Below are positions 1 through 8,304 of a stretch of 64,000 bases of DNA, in pieces; position 1 is the first letter of the stretch, and each line of letters starts with the position of its first letter. The position numbers and the translations under genes were made by a program. This DNA is from Prado023 sp963774745. Its GTDB lineage: Bacteria; Actinomycetota; Actinomycetes; S36-B12; CAIYMF01. The stretch covers positions 744,001 to 808,000 of the forward strand of contig CAVZGE010000003.1 of assembly GCA_963774745.1 (NCBI GenBank), read 5' to 3'. Under the pieces are notes generated by a model that worked only from the letters and a program-made list of their open reading frames with translations, had not been told where the DNA came from and searched no databases.

Positions 1-917
1 AGGTAGTTGTCCTCGCCGGTGTTGATGATGATCCCTGCGCGGGCATGCACCTGCCGGGCGAAGTGCTGGTCGGTGAACGTGCGGATCGGGTTGATGTCGC
101 GGAAGAGGATCCCGTACATGGAGTCGTTGAGCATCATGTCCAGGCGCTCCAGCCCAGCCATGGTGGCGATCTCGGGCATGCACAGCCCCGAGGCGTAGTT
201 GGTCAGGCGGACGTAGCGACCGAGCTCCCTGGACACATCGTCGAGCGCCTTGCGCATGATCCGGAAGTTCTCCTGGGTCGCGTAGGTGCCGGCGTACCCC
301 TCGGTGGTCGCCCCCTCGGGGACGTAGTCCAGCAGCGACTGACCGGTGGACCGGATGACCGCGATGACGTCGGCGCCCTCGCGTGCGGCGGCCTGGGCCT
401 GCGGGACGTCCTCGTGGATGTTCCCCGTTGCCACGATCAGGTAGATCCACGGCTTGTGGTCGACGGGGTAGCGGGCCAGCAGCCTTTCACGAGCGGCACG
501 CTGCCGATCGATGGTGCGGACCCCGGCACGTGCGGCCCGCAGGGCCGCCGTGGTGGCCGATGCCGCCGCACGGCCCTCGGGCACGCGGAAGTCGACGGAG
601 CCGGCGGCGGCACGCTGGGCGAGGGTGAGCAGCGGTGCGTCGGCACCGATCCCCGCCCGGCGCTGGGCCGCCAGTGCGTCCCACACCGGCAGGGCCACCC
701 CGTGCTCGAGGCCGACCTGCTCGGCCACGGCGTCGACCACGCGGTTGACCCACGGGATCCCCTCGACGTCGGCACCCTCGAGCCCGGCCATCCGCAGCAC
801 GGCCCGCTCGATGGAGACCGTGGTGTGCGCGGCGGCCATCTCGACGACCGGGTGGCCGGCGATCGCTGCCAGCTCACGCGCCCGGGTCACCGTCGCCGGA
901 TCCAGCTGCAGCTTCAT
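1..917 (-). CDS. kamD: Beta-lysine / D-lysine 5,6-aminomutase alpha subunit KamD (3' end cut by window)
   Basis: The alpha subunit of the adenosylcobalamin- and PLP-dependent aminomutase moves the terminal amino group of beta-lysine (or D-lysine) from C6 to C5, the second step of lysine fermentation. About 305 N-terminal residues are visible of a family length near 515. The gene runs off the left edge, so the C-terminus and any kamE lie outside. Family-typical blocks seen in translation are ATGNIHEDVPQAQAAAREGA, then AVIRSTGQSLLDYVPEGAT, then YGILFRDINPIRTFTDQHF, and at the edge IIINTGEDNYL. The start ATG (915-917) overlaps the stop of the upstream amidohydrolase by 4 bp, so the two are translationally coupled with kdd further upstream. 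The assignment rests on recognised motifs and on the kdd/kamA context. Confidence 0.9.
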   Translation of the reverse strand, partial: MKLQLDPATVTRARELAAIAGHPVVEMAAAHTTVSIERAVLRMAGLEGADVEGIPWVNRVVDAVAEQVGLEHGVALPVWDALAAQRRAGIGADAPLLTLAQRAAAGSVDFRVPEGRAAASATTAALRAARAGVRTIDRQRAARERLLARYPVDHKPWIYLIVATGNIHEDVPQAQAAAREGADVIAVIRSTGQSLLDYVPEGATTEGYAGTYATQENFRIMRKALDDVSRELGRYVRLTNYASGLCMPEIATMAGLERLDMMLNDSMYGILFRDINPIRTFTDQHFARQVHARAGIIINTGEDNY

Positions 918-2548
918 GGCCCCACGCTCCCAGAGTCGGGCAGGCCCTCGCCTGCCGATGAGTCAGCCAGGTGGATGGTGCGCCCGTCGAGCACCGTGGC
1001 AAGGCAGGTCGGTGCCGGGACCCCGGGCTCCAGGCGCGGCAGTCCCGGTGTCCCGGAGCGCGGATCCGTGCTCCAGCTGGCCACCCGGGAGTCCGGGGCC
1101 TGGACCACGAGGTCGTCGGCCGCCCAGACGGCGTAGGTGGCCGGCGCCCCGACCTCCAGCACCCCGGCGTCGTCGCGACGCGCCGCGCGCCACCCGCCGC
1201 GCGTGGCCGCCGCGAAGGCAGCCCGACCGCTGAGCCGGGACGCCGGGTTGTGGTGCCACATGGCCGCCCGGACCCATTCCCACGGCTCGATCGCGGTCAC
1301 CGGGCTGTCGGACCCCAGCGCCAGGGAGACGCCAGCGCGGACCAGGCCGGCGAAGTCGTGCAGCCCAGCGGCCCGATCCGGCCCGAGGCGCCCGGCGTAG
1401 GCACCCTCGGGCGCACCCCAGTGGGCGTCGAACAGCGGCTGCACGCTGGCCACCGCTCCCGCGTCCGCCAGGACCGCGGCGTGCTCCGGGCTGGCCATGG
1501 TGAGGTGCTCGAAGCGGTGCCGGGCCCCCCGGACGGCGGCCTGCCCGCACTGCTCCATGGCGATCCGCAGCCCCCAGATGACCATGTCGATCGCCGCGTC
1601 ACCGATCGCGTGGAAGCCCGCCTGCACCCCCGCCCGCGTGCACGCGACCAGGTGCTCGGTCACGGCGTCCTGATCCAGGTACTGGTTGCCGCTGGCCCCG
1701 GGCAGGTCGCTGTAGGGCGCCCGCAACCACGCCGTGTGCGACCCCAGGGCCCCATCGACGAACAGGTCTCCGGCCGCGCCCACCGCGCCGAGGTCGAGGG
1801 CGGCCCGGGGACCGCCGGCCTGGCCCCAGTAGGCCACCAGGTCCGGGCCGGGGGTGCTGCGGGCGAGCTCGACCAGCGCCACGAGGTCGTCGGCGCCATT
1901 GATGTCCGGCCCGCCCGCCTCGTGCAGGGCAGCCACCCCGGCCGCGGCGGCGTGCTCCCGGGTCGCCCGTTGGGCCGCCTCGCGCAGCCCTCCGGGCAGC
2001 TGCTCGGTCACGTGCTGGCGCACGAGGTGGTGGGCGTGGGCGGTGACCCTCCCGGAGTCCTCGAACCCGCGGGCCGAGCGCAGGTCCGGCACCGCCGCGA
2101 CAAGCGCACTGGACACCACGGCCGAGTGCACATCGACCCGTGAGAGGTAGACCACCGAGCCCCAGGTGGCCCGGTCCAGCTCCTCCCGGGTGGGCAGCGT
2201 CGGGTCGGCCCAGAGGGTCTCGTCCCAGCCGTGACCGACGATCGGCCGGCCGCGCAGCCGGCGCGCCTCGGCGCTGAGCGCATCCAGGAGGGCCGACCGG
2301 CTGGGCACCCCGCGCAGGTCCAGGCCCAGGAGGGTGAGCCCCGTGGCGGTGTGGTGGACATGGGCGTCGACGAACGCCGGGGCGACCAGTGCGCCGTCGA
2401 GGTCCACGACCGCGTCGGCGGAGTCGCGGTGCAGGTCGGCACCGGCAGCCGGTCCGATCCAGGCGATCGTCGCGTCGACGACGAGCATCGCCCCCGCTCC
2501 CGGGACGGACGGCGCGTAGATGGGGCCGCCGTGGAGCAGGACCCTCAT
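914..2548 (-). CDS. YtcJ-like metal-dependent amidohydrolase
   Basis: A 544-residue amidohydrolase-superfamily protein of the YtcJ type. The metal-binding HxH is in FVDAHVHH (H63, H65). Later ligand blocks are GFHAIGDAAID and RFEHLTMASPEH, and the family's conserved Asp is in LALGSDSPVT. It sits exactly between kdd and kamD with 4-bp overlaps on both sides, where clostridial lysine clusters usually carry other genes. It is therefore almost certainly co-expressed with the lysine aminomutases. The substrate cannot be read from sequence. Deacylation of an N-acylated or cyclised lysine derivative is one inference, and a housekeeping imide or amide hydrolase is another. Confidence 0.8.
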   Translation of the reverse strand: MRVLLHGGPIYAPSVPGAGAMLVVDATIAWIGPAAGADLHRDSADAVVDLDGALVAPAFVDAHVHHTATGLTLLGLDLRGVPSRSALLDALSAEARRLRGRPIVGHGWDETLWADPTLPTREELDRATWGSVVYLSRVDVHSAVVSSALVAAVPDLRSARGFEDSGRVTAHAHHLVRQHVTEQLPGGLREAAQRATREHAAAAGVAALHEAGGPDINGADDLVALVELARSTPGPDLVAYWGQAGGPRAALDLGAVGAAGDLFVDGALGSHTAWLRAPYSDLPGASGNQYLDQDAVTEHLVACTRAGVQAGFHAIGDAAIDMVIWGLRIAMEQCGQAAVRGARHRFEHLTMASPEHAAVLADAGAVASVQPLFDAHWGAPEGAYAGRLGPDRAAGLHDFAGLVRAGVSLALGSDSPVTAIEPWEWVRAAMWHHNPASRLSGRAAFAAATRGGWRAARRDDAGVLEVGAPATYAVWAADDLVVQAPDSRVASWSTDPRSGTPGLPRLEPGVPAPTCLATVLDGRTIHLADSSAGEGLPDSGSVGP

Positions 2549-3606
2549 CTGTGCTCGCCGGCGAGCCGAGCCTCGAACAGCGCCCTGATGGCCGGGTCGG
2601 TGCGCAGGAGGTCCAGGGCGTAGGCGGCGTGCCCGCGGGTGTAGCCGTTGCCGATGAGCATCGTGACGTCTGCCGCGAGCCCCTCGGCACCCAGCGCCGC
2701 GGCGGTGAACGACGTGGCCATCGAGAAGAAGATGACCGTCCCCCCATCGGCGGTGGCCAGGACGGCGCCGTGCTCACAGCCCGGGACGGTCACGCAGACG
2801 ACCGTGATGTCCGCACCGGCGCCCAGCGCCCCGACGACGGCGTCGGCGACCCCGACCGCGTCCCGGGCGTCTGCCAGGGCCACCACGTCGGCGATCCCGG
2901 ACGCACGCAGGACCTGGGCCTCCTGGTCGATGGGGACGATGCCCACCGTGCGACCGGACCCCTCCCTGCGCGCCGCAGCCAGGCTCAGGGACCCGCTCTT
3001 GCCCGCCCCGCCGAGGACGGCCACCGTCGGGCTGATCCCGCGCGCCCGGTACTCGCGGACCACCCGGGCGGTGAGCGCCGGCGCACCGCAGACGTCGTTG
3101 ACCGACATCGCCAGCTCCTCGGGCATGTCGTCCGGGAGGATCGCCACGATGGACCGCTGGAAGAGGATCGCCGTGCCGTCGCAGGGCACCTGCTCCGAGG
3201 TGCCGTCCCACGACTCCAGCCCGTCGGTGACGAGCAGCGGCGTGAGCGTCAGCGAGACGAGGGTGGCGATCCGGTCGCCGACCGCGAGGCCCAGGGGCGA
3301 CTCCGGCCCGACCTCCTCGACCACGCCGATCAGCATCCCCCCCGAGCCCGTGACCGGGTTGTGCATCTTGCCGCGGCTGGCGATGATCCCGGCGACCTCC
3401 CCGCGCACCCCGGCGCCGTCGCCGGAGTGCTTGTCGTGCAGCTGCTGGAAGCTGGCCGCGTCGAGGTTGAGCCGGCGCACCCGGACCCGCACCTCGTCCG
3501 GGCCGATGGCCGGTGTGGCGTCCAGGCGCCAGGCCGCCTGGGGCAGCACCCCCGCGGGCTCGAGAACGCGGTGCACGCCGACAGCCCGTGCGGTGCGGTG
3601 ATCCAT
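2545..3606 (-). CDS. kdd: L-erythro-3,5-diaminohexanoate dehydrogenase
   Basis: Kdd oxidatively deaminates 3,5-diaminohexanoate, the product of the 5,6-aminomutase, to 3-keto-5-aminohexanoate with NAD(P). The protein has 353 residues, near family length. A Rossmann motif, VLGGAGKSGSLSLAAARREG, lies around residue 195, and the middle carries the family-like stretch PDDMPEELAMSVNDVCGAPA. The ATG at 3604-3606 is preceded by AGGAGG about 3 nt away. An in-frame ATG 12 nt upstream has a worse-placed ribosome site, so I chose the shorter form. The stop overlaps the amidohydrolase start (ATGA). It is divergent from kamA across a 102-bp intergenic region, which fits one regulated lysine-degradation unit. 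Confidence 0.9.
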   Translation of the reverse strand: MDHRTARAVGVHRVLEPAGVLPQAAWRLDATPAIGPDEVRVRVRRLNLDAASFQQLHDKHSGDGAGVRGEVAGIIASRGKMHNPVTGSGGMLIGVVEEVGPESPLGLAVGDRIATLVSLTLTPLLVTDGLESWDGTSEQVPCDGTAILFQRSIVAILPDDMPEELAMSVNDVCGAPALTARVVREYRARGISPTVAVLGGAGKSGSLSLAAARREGSGRTVGIVPIDQEAQVLRASGIADVVALADARDAVGVADAVVGALGAGADITVVCVTVPGCEHGAVLATADGGTVIFFSMATSFTAAALGAEGLAADVTMLIGNGYTRGHAAYALDLLRTDPAIRALFEARLAGEHR

Positions 3607-3649
3607 GGTCCTCCTCATCTCCGGACTCCACCCTATCCATCAGTCGGGC

Positions 3650-3708
3650 ACGAAGATAGTTTCGTCCAGATGCTGGCCCGCCGCGATTCCTTCCGATATG
3701 CTGGCGTA
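3650..3708 (+). promoter_or_regulatory. kdd/kamA divergent control region: inverted repeat and leaderless -10 box
   Basis: Positions 3650-3665 form an inverted repeat, ACGAA-gatagt-TTCGT, with perfect 5-bp arms and a 6-bp A/T-rich centre. This is a plausible operator for the Lrp/AsnC regulator at 5155-5592. TATGCT at 3697-3702 matches the actinobacterial -10 pattern TANNNT and ends 6 nt before the kamA ATG at 3709. No ribosome-binding site precedes that ATG. Together these suggest transcription starts at or next to the start codon, giving a leaderless mRNA. No good -35 box is visible. The binding protein is inferred. Confidence 0.45.
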
Positions 3709-5127
3709 ATGACGGACATCCTTGACCCGTTCCTGCCCAGTGCCGTTCAGGACCTCCACGTTCCCGAGCAGCCCTACATGTACCGGCGCGTGATCCTCTC
3801 CGAGCCGGACTGGACGAGGTTCCCGGGCTGGGCGGACGTCACCGAGGAGCAGTGGCGCTCGGCGCAGTGGCAGCGCGCGCACTGCATCAAGAGCTCCCGG
3901 CAGCTGCGCAGCCTGATGGGCGACCTGCTCGACGAGCGTGCCTACGCCGACCTCGATGCGGACCTGGCCTACAAGGCCACGATGTCCATGCTCGTGCCGC
4001 CGCAGATGATCAACACGATGATGCGCGACGCCGCCCCGTCAGGGCCCGGCTCGCTGACCGACGCGTTCTACGCCGACCCGGTCCGCCGCTACATGCTGCC
4101 GATGCTCACCGACCGCCTTGTCGAGTGGGGCAGCCACCCCTACGCGTCCCGGGACTCGCTGCACGAGCAGGCCATGTGGGTCGCCGAGGGCCTGACCCAC
4201 CGGTACCCCACGAAGGTCCTGGCCGAGCTGCTGAGCACCTGCCCGCAGTACTGCGGGCACTGCACCCGGATGGACCTCGTGGGCAACTCCACGCCGAGCG
4301 TGGACAAGATGAAGCTGGTCCTCAAGCCGGTCGACCGGCAGTCGGCGCACATGACCTACCTGCGCTCGCACCCCCAGGTCCGCGACGTGGTCGTCTCCGG
4401 CGGGGATGTCGCCAACCTGCCCTGGCCGCGCCTGGAGTCCTACCTCGACGAGCTGCTCGACATCGACAACATCCGCGACATCCGGCTGGCGACCAAGGCG
4501 CTGATGGCCCTGCCGCAGCACTGGCTGTCCCCCGACGTCGTCGACGGCATGGGCCGGGTGGCGGCCAAGGCCCGCTCGCGCGGGGTGTCGCTGGCGATCC
4601 ACACCCACGTCAACAACGCCGCATCCGTCACCCCGATCGTCGCTGAGGCCGTGCGGGCGATGTTCGACGCCGGCGTGCGCGACGTGCGCAACCAGGGCGT
4701 GCTGCTCGAGGGCGTCAATGCCACCTCGACGGACCTGCTCGACCTGAGCTTCACGCTGCTCGACGGCGCCGGGATCATGCCCTACTACTTCTACATGTGC
4801 GACATGATCCCCAACGCCGAGCACTGGCGGGTGCCGCTGGCCAAGGCCCAGGAGCTCCAGCACGCGATCATGGGCTACCTGCCCGGGTTCGCCACGCCGC
4901 GCATCGTCTGCGACGTGCCGTTCGTCGGCAAGCGCTGGGTGCACCAGGTGCACACCTACGACCAGGTGCTGGGCATCTCGGAGTGGACCAAGAACTACCG
5001 CACGGGGATCGAGTTCGACGATCCCAACGCCCTCACGCGCAACTACCGCTACTACGACCCGATCCACACCCTGCCCGAGGAGGGCCAGCGCTGGTGGGCC
5101 AGGCACGCCGACGAGGACCCCAGCTGA
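3709..5127 (+). CDS. kamA: L-lysine 2,3-aminomutase (KamA-family radical SAM enzyme, variant PLP motif)
   Basis: A radical-SAM, PLP-dependent enzyme that converts L-lysine to L-beta-lysine. The 472 residues exceed the roughly 416 of the clostridial enzyme. The [4Fe-4S]-binding cysteines are C178, C182 and C185 in CPQYCGHC. Two Asp residues matching the lysine-binding pair of the clostridial enzyme appear to be kept: D365 in YFYMCDM and D402 in IVCDVP. The canonical PLP-lysine motif PGGGGK is replaced by VPFVGK, with K408 as the likely Schiff-base residue. The C-terminal segment after it (VHQVHTYDQVLGISEWTKNY) also departs from the classical pattern. It lies divergent from kdd and kamD, and that context supports lysine as substrate. 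The start looks leaderless. Confidence 0.88.
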   Translation: MTDILDPFLPSAVQDLHVPEQPYMYRRVILSEPDWTRFPGWADVTEEQWRSAQWQRAHCIKSSRQLRSLMGDLLDERAYADLDADLAYKATMSMLVPPQMINTMMRDAAPSGPGSLTDAFYADPVRRYMLPMLTDRLVEWGSHPYASRDSLHEQAMWVAEGLTHRYPTKVLAELLSTCPQYCGHCTRMDLVGNSTPSVDKMKLVLKPVDRQSAHMTYLRSHPQVRDVVVSGGDVANLPWPRLESYLDELLDIDNIRDIRLATKALMALPQHWLSPDVVDGMGRVAAKARSRGVSLAIHTHVNNAASVTPIVAEAVRAMFDAGVRDVRNQGVLLEGVNATSTDLLDLSFTLLDGAGIMPYYFYMCDMIPNAEHWRVPLAKAQELQHAIMGYLPGFATPRIVCDVPFVGKRWVHQVHTYDQVLGISEWTKNYRTGIEFDDPNALTRNYRYYDPIHTLPEEGQRWWARHADEDPS

Positions 5128-5154
5128 GGGCAGCGGCGGCGCCTGCTCCGCGGG

Positions 5155-5592
5155 CTACTGGACCAGCCGGTCCTCGAACGGCACCGACAGCACGACCGTG
5201 GTGCGCGTCGAGACCCCGGCGATGGCCCGGATCTCGCTGAGCAGTGCCTCGAGCGCCACGGGCGAGGACACCCGGACCTTGAGGATGTAGGCCTCATCAC
5301 CGGCCACGGAGTAGCAGGCCTCGACCCCCGCGATCCTGGCGATCTTCCTGGGGGCCTCGTCCTCGGCGGAGGCGTCGAAGGCCTTGATCGAGACGAAGGC
5401 CGTCAGCGACAGCCCCAGGGCCTCGGGGTCGATGATGGCCCGGTACCCGCGGATCACGCCGCGCTTCTCGAGGCGGCGGACACGCTGGTGCACGGCCGAC
5501 GTGGACAGGCCGGTCTCCTTGCCGAGGTCCGTGTACGACATCCGACCGTCCTCGGAGAGCAGGGCCACGATCCTGCGGTCGATGTCCTCCAT
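5155..5592 (-). CDS. Lrp/AsnC-family transcriptional regulator
   Basis: A 145-residue amino-acid-responsive DNA-binding regulator. The N-terminal AsnC-type helix-turn-helix spans about residues 1-60 (DRRIVALLSEDGRMSYTDLG, then STSAVHQRVRRLEKRGVI). The C-terminal RAM ligand-binding and oligomerisation domain follows (KIARIAGVEACYSVAGDEAY). It is convergent with kamA, their stops 27 bp apart, and lies 10 bp downstream of an acyl-CoA dehydrogenase on the same strand. Lysine or beta-lysine as effector and the kdd/kamA repeat at 3650-3665 as target are inferences from position only. Start ATG at 5590-5592. Confidence 0.92.
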   Translation of the reverse strand: MEDIDRRIVALLSEDGRMSYTDLGKETGLSTSAVHQRVRRLEKRGVIRGYRAIIDPEALGLSLTAFVSIKAFDASAEDEAPRKIARIAGVEACYSVAGDEAYILKVRVSSPVALEALLSEIRAIAGVSTRTTVVLSVPFEDRLVQ

Positions 5593-5602
5593 GGACGCGA
5601 TC

Positions 5603-6754
5603 CTATCCTCGGGCCAGGGCCCTGCCGATGACCAGTCTCTGGATCTGGTTGGTCCCCTCGACGATCTGCAGCACCTTCGCCTCGCGCATGTAGCGCTCGA
5701 CCGGGAAGTCCGTCGTGTAGCCGGCGCCACCCAGGACCTGCACCGCATCGGTGGTAACCCGCATCGCCACGTCCGTGGCCAGCAGCTTGGCGCGGGCCGC
5801 CGGGAGCGTGAACGGCCGGCCGGCGTCCTTGAGCCGAGCTGCCTCCAGGAGCAGCGCACGGGCCGCATGCACCTGGGTGTCCATGTCGGCCAGCAGGAAC
5901 TGCAGCCCCTGGAACCCGGAGATGGCCTGGCCGAAGGCCTGGCGCTCGCGGGCGTAGCCGACCGCCTCGGCCAGGGCCCCCCGTGCCAGGCCCACGGCGC
6001 AGGCGGCGATGCCCAGGCGCCCGGCGTCCAGTGCCTGCATCGCGATCCGGAACCCATCACCGGGCTGCCCGACCAGGTCCTCGGCCGGCACCTGTGCACC
6101 GTCGAGGACCACCTGGGCCGTCGGTGAGGCCATCATGCCCATCTTGTGCTCCGGGGTCGCGAACGACATCCCGGGGGTGGCCGCCGGGGCCACCAGGCAG
6201 CTGATGCCCTGGGCACCGGACTGCCCGGTTCGCACCATCAGGTTGTAGAAGTCGGCGACGCCCGCGTGCGTGATCCAGGCCTTCGTCCCGGTCACCCGGT
6301 AGTGATCGCCCTCGAGGTCGGCCCGGGTGGTGAGGGCGGCTGCGTCGGAGCCGCAGTGCGGCTCGGACAGGCAGTAGGCACCGATCGACTCGCCGCCCAG
6401 CATGTCCGGCAGCCACCGGGCGCGCTGCTCGTCGGTGCCCCAGGCCACGACCGGGAAGCACGAGAGCACATGCACCGACACCCCCAGCGACACGGTCATC
6501 CAGCGGGCAGCCAGCTCCTCGAGCACCTGCAGGTAGACCTCGTAGGGCTGGCCCCCGCCGCCCAGCTCCTCCGGGTAGGGCAGGGCCAGCAGCCCAGCCC
6601 GGCCCAGGGTCGTGAACACCTCGCGGGGGAACTCCCCGGCCGCCTCCGCGGCCGCCGCGCGCGGGGCCAGCTCGCGGTCGGCGATCTCGACGGTCAGGTC
6701 CAGCAGGTCGGCTGCCTCGGGGGTGGGCAGCATGCGATCGATCATGATCGCCAC
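5603..6754 (-). CDS. Acyl-CoA dehydrogenase (short-chain/butyryl-CoA type)
   Basis: A FAD-dependent acyl-CoA dehydrogenase of 383 residues, family-typical length. Substrate and FAD signatures are YCLSEPHCGSDAAAL near residue 130 and GGAGYTTDFPVERYMREAKV near the C-terminus, followed by the catalytic Glu in QIVEGTNQIQ. A GTG at 6752-6754 has AGGAG 4 nt upstream. The in-frame ATG at 6743-6745 is 13 nt from the same site, so I favour the GTG; the difference is three residues. The pathway from kamA, kamD and kdd ends in crotonyl-/butyryl-CoA, so a butyryl-CoA dehydrogenase role is attractive, but fatty-acid or branched-chain oxidation is equally compatible with sequence. Confidence 0.88.
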   Translation of the reverse strand: MAIMIDRMLPTPEAADLLDLTVEIADRELAPRAAAAEAAGEFPREVFTTLGRAGLLALPYPEELGGGGQPYEVYLQVLEELAARWMTVSLGVSVHVLSCFPVVAWGTDEQRARWLPDMLGGESIGAYCLSEPHCGSDAAALTTRADLEGDHYRVTGTKAWITHAGVADFYNLMVRTGQSGAQGISCLVAPAATPGMSFATPEHKMGMMASPTAQVVLDGAQVPAEDLVGQPGDGFRIAMQALDAGRLGIAACAVGLARGALAEAVGYARERQAFGQAISGFQGLQFLLADMDTQVHAARALLLEAARLKDAGRPFTLPAARAKLLATDVAMRVTTDAVQVLGGAGYTTDFPVERYMREAKVLQIVEGTNQIQRLVIGRALARG

Positions 6755-6788
6755 GCTACTCCTCGCCGGCGGTGGCAGGATGCGACCC

Positions 6789-7709
6789 ATGCTGATGCTG
6801 CTGGACTCCGCCGGGCTGTACTACCGGGCATTCCACGGCGTGCCGGAGTCCATGACCGCACCGGACGGCACGCCGGTGAACGCCGTGCGCGGGTTCCTGG
6901 ACATGTGCACCGCCCTGGTGAGCTCACGCCGGCCCACCGGCCTGGTCGCCTGCTGGGACGACGACTGGCGACCGCAGTGGCGGGTCGACCTGCTCCCGTC
7001 CTACAAGGCCCACCGGGTGGCGCCCGACGGGGCTGAGGACGAGCCCGAGGCCCTGGGGATCCAGGTGACGATCATCGCCGAGGTCCTGGCCGCCCTGGGG
7101 ATCGCCCGGGTCGGTGCGGCGGACTTCGAGGCCGACGACGTGATCGCCACCCTGGCCCGTCGCCATGCCGCCCGTGGGGAACCCGTCGAGGTCGTCACCG
7201 GCGACCGCGACCTCATCCAGCTCGTGGACGACACCGCGGGCATCCGGGTCCTGTACACGGGTCGCGGGATCCGCCGGGTGGAGGTCCTCGACGAGGCGGC
7301 AGTGCTCGCGGCGCACGGGGTCCGCCCCCAGCAGTACACCGACCTCGCGATCCTTCGCGGGGACCCCTCCGACGGGCTGCCCGGGGTGCCGGGAATCGGC
7401 ACCAAGACCGCGGCGGGCCTGTTGGGGCGCTTCACCGACATGCCCGGGATCCTGCACGCGACCGACAGCGGTGCGGGTGGCGTGAGCCCGCGGATCGCCG
7501 CGGCGCTGCGCGACAACCGCGACTACCTGACACGTGCCGAGCAGGTGGTGCGGGCAGCCGATGTCCCCCTCGACGAGGTGGACATCCGGATCCCGGACCG
7601 AGCGGCCGATCCCGCGGCCCTGGCCGACCTCGCCGGGCGATGGGGCATCGGCACCCCGCTCGACCGGCTCCAGGACGCACTCGCCGCGTCCGGCTCCGAC
7701 CCGGCCTGA
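6789..7709 (+). CDS. 5'-3' exonuclease (FEN-like, Pol I N-terminal domain family)
   Basis: A stand-alone flap/5'-3' exonuclease of 306 residues, the size of the nuclease domain of DNA polymerase I without the polymerase. Metal-binding acidic clusters are visible: LLDSAGLYYRAF at the N-terminus, DFEADDVIATLA near residue 115 and VTGDRDLIQLVDD near 140. The helix-three-turn-helix DNA-binding motif is GDPSDGLPGVPGIGTKTA near 200. An in-frame ATG at 6780 would add three residues. It is divergent from the acyl-CoA dehydrogenase and convergent with the 188-residue gene, 6 bp away. This gene near helY is a recurrent actinobacterial arrangement. Confidence 0.92.
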   Translation: MLMLLDSAGLYYRAFHGVPESMTAPDGTPVNAVRGFLDMCTALVSSRRPTGLVACWDDDWRPQWRVDLLPSYKAHRVAPDGAEDEPEALGIQVTIIAEVLAALGIARVGAADFEADDVIATLARRHAARGEPVEVVTGDRDLIQLVDDTAGIRVLYTGRGIRRVEVLDEAAVLAAHGVRPQQYTDLAILRGDPSDGLPGVPGIGTKTAAGLLGRFTDMPGILHATDSGAGGVSPRIAAALRDNRDYLTRAEQVVRAADVPLDEVDIRIPDRAADPAALADLAGRWGIGTPLDRLQDALAASGSDPA

Positions 7710-7715
7710 CCTCCC

Positions 7716-8282
7716 TCAGTGCCGGATGGTCCCGGGCGCACCGAGGATGATCGCGGAGCTGCCACCGCGCCGGGGACGCGGCGGGTGCGGGGCCCGCAGG
7801 TCGACGGTCTGCGGATCACCGGCACGCACCTCGACCACGAGGCGCACCGCCCGACGGACCCACTGCTGGTCGGACTCGTGCGGGACCAGCACGACCGGTA
7901 CTGCGCAGTCGACCCGGCTGAGCGGACCGAGGTCCGTGCCCTCGGACGCGAGCACAACGACCCCCGCCAGGGTGTCCAGGTGGACGCTGCGCGCGACCGA
8001 GGCCAGGCACTCCGGCACCAGCCCGCCCTCAGCGAGCACCAGGACGCGTCCGGGCATCCAGTCCAGCGCCGCCCGCACCGACGGCTCCGAGGTGCCCCGG
8101 ACGCACAGCCCGGCAACCCGTCCGAGCCCAGTGCCGCGCACCGGCCTGGCCGCGCACTCCCGCCCATCGGCGGAGAGCGCAGCCAGCAGGCCGTGCCCAC
8201 TGTGCAGTCGCGTGCTGCCCACATCTCCATACTGCTCCGCCGAACCACCGACGCCAAGGCCGGAGGGCCCGGGGAACGTCAC
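7716..8282 (-). CDS. Uncharacterised protein downstream of helY
   Basis: A 188-residue protein I do not recognise. The GTG start (8280-8282) has GGGA about 7 nt upstream and lies 22 bp after the helY stop, so it probably shares the helY transcript. Translation shows no signal peptide and no strong membrane segment. A Gly-rich start (FPGPSGLGVGGSAEQYGD) is followed by alternating hydrophobic stretches suggesting a small alpha/beta fold (RVLVLAEGGLVPECLASVAR, then LAGVVVLASEGTDLGPL, then AVPVVLVPHESDQQWVRRAV) and a basic Pro/Arg tail. Two repeated VVLV/VLVL strands ending in charged loops resemble a nucleotide- or sugar-binding fold, but no catalytic motif is evident. Confidence 0.65.
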   Translation of the reverse strand: MTFPGPSGLGVGGSAEQYGDVGSTRLHSGHGLLAALSADGRECAARPVRGTGLGRVAGLCVRGTSEPSVRAALDWMPGRVLVLAEGGLVPECLASVARSVHLDTLAGVVVLASEGTDLGPLSRVDCAVPVVLVPHESDQQWVRRAVRLVVEVRAGDPQTVDLRAPHPPRPRRGGSSAIILGAPGTIRH

Positions 8283-8304
8283 GATTGCGTCCCAATCCCG
8301 CCAG

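Noticed and set aside
2389..5127. A 912-codon frame ending at the kamA stop
   Set aside because: Upstream of 3709 it is the antisense shadow of the amidohydrolase and kdd; KamA family sequence begins at 3709.
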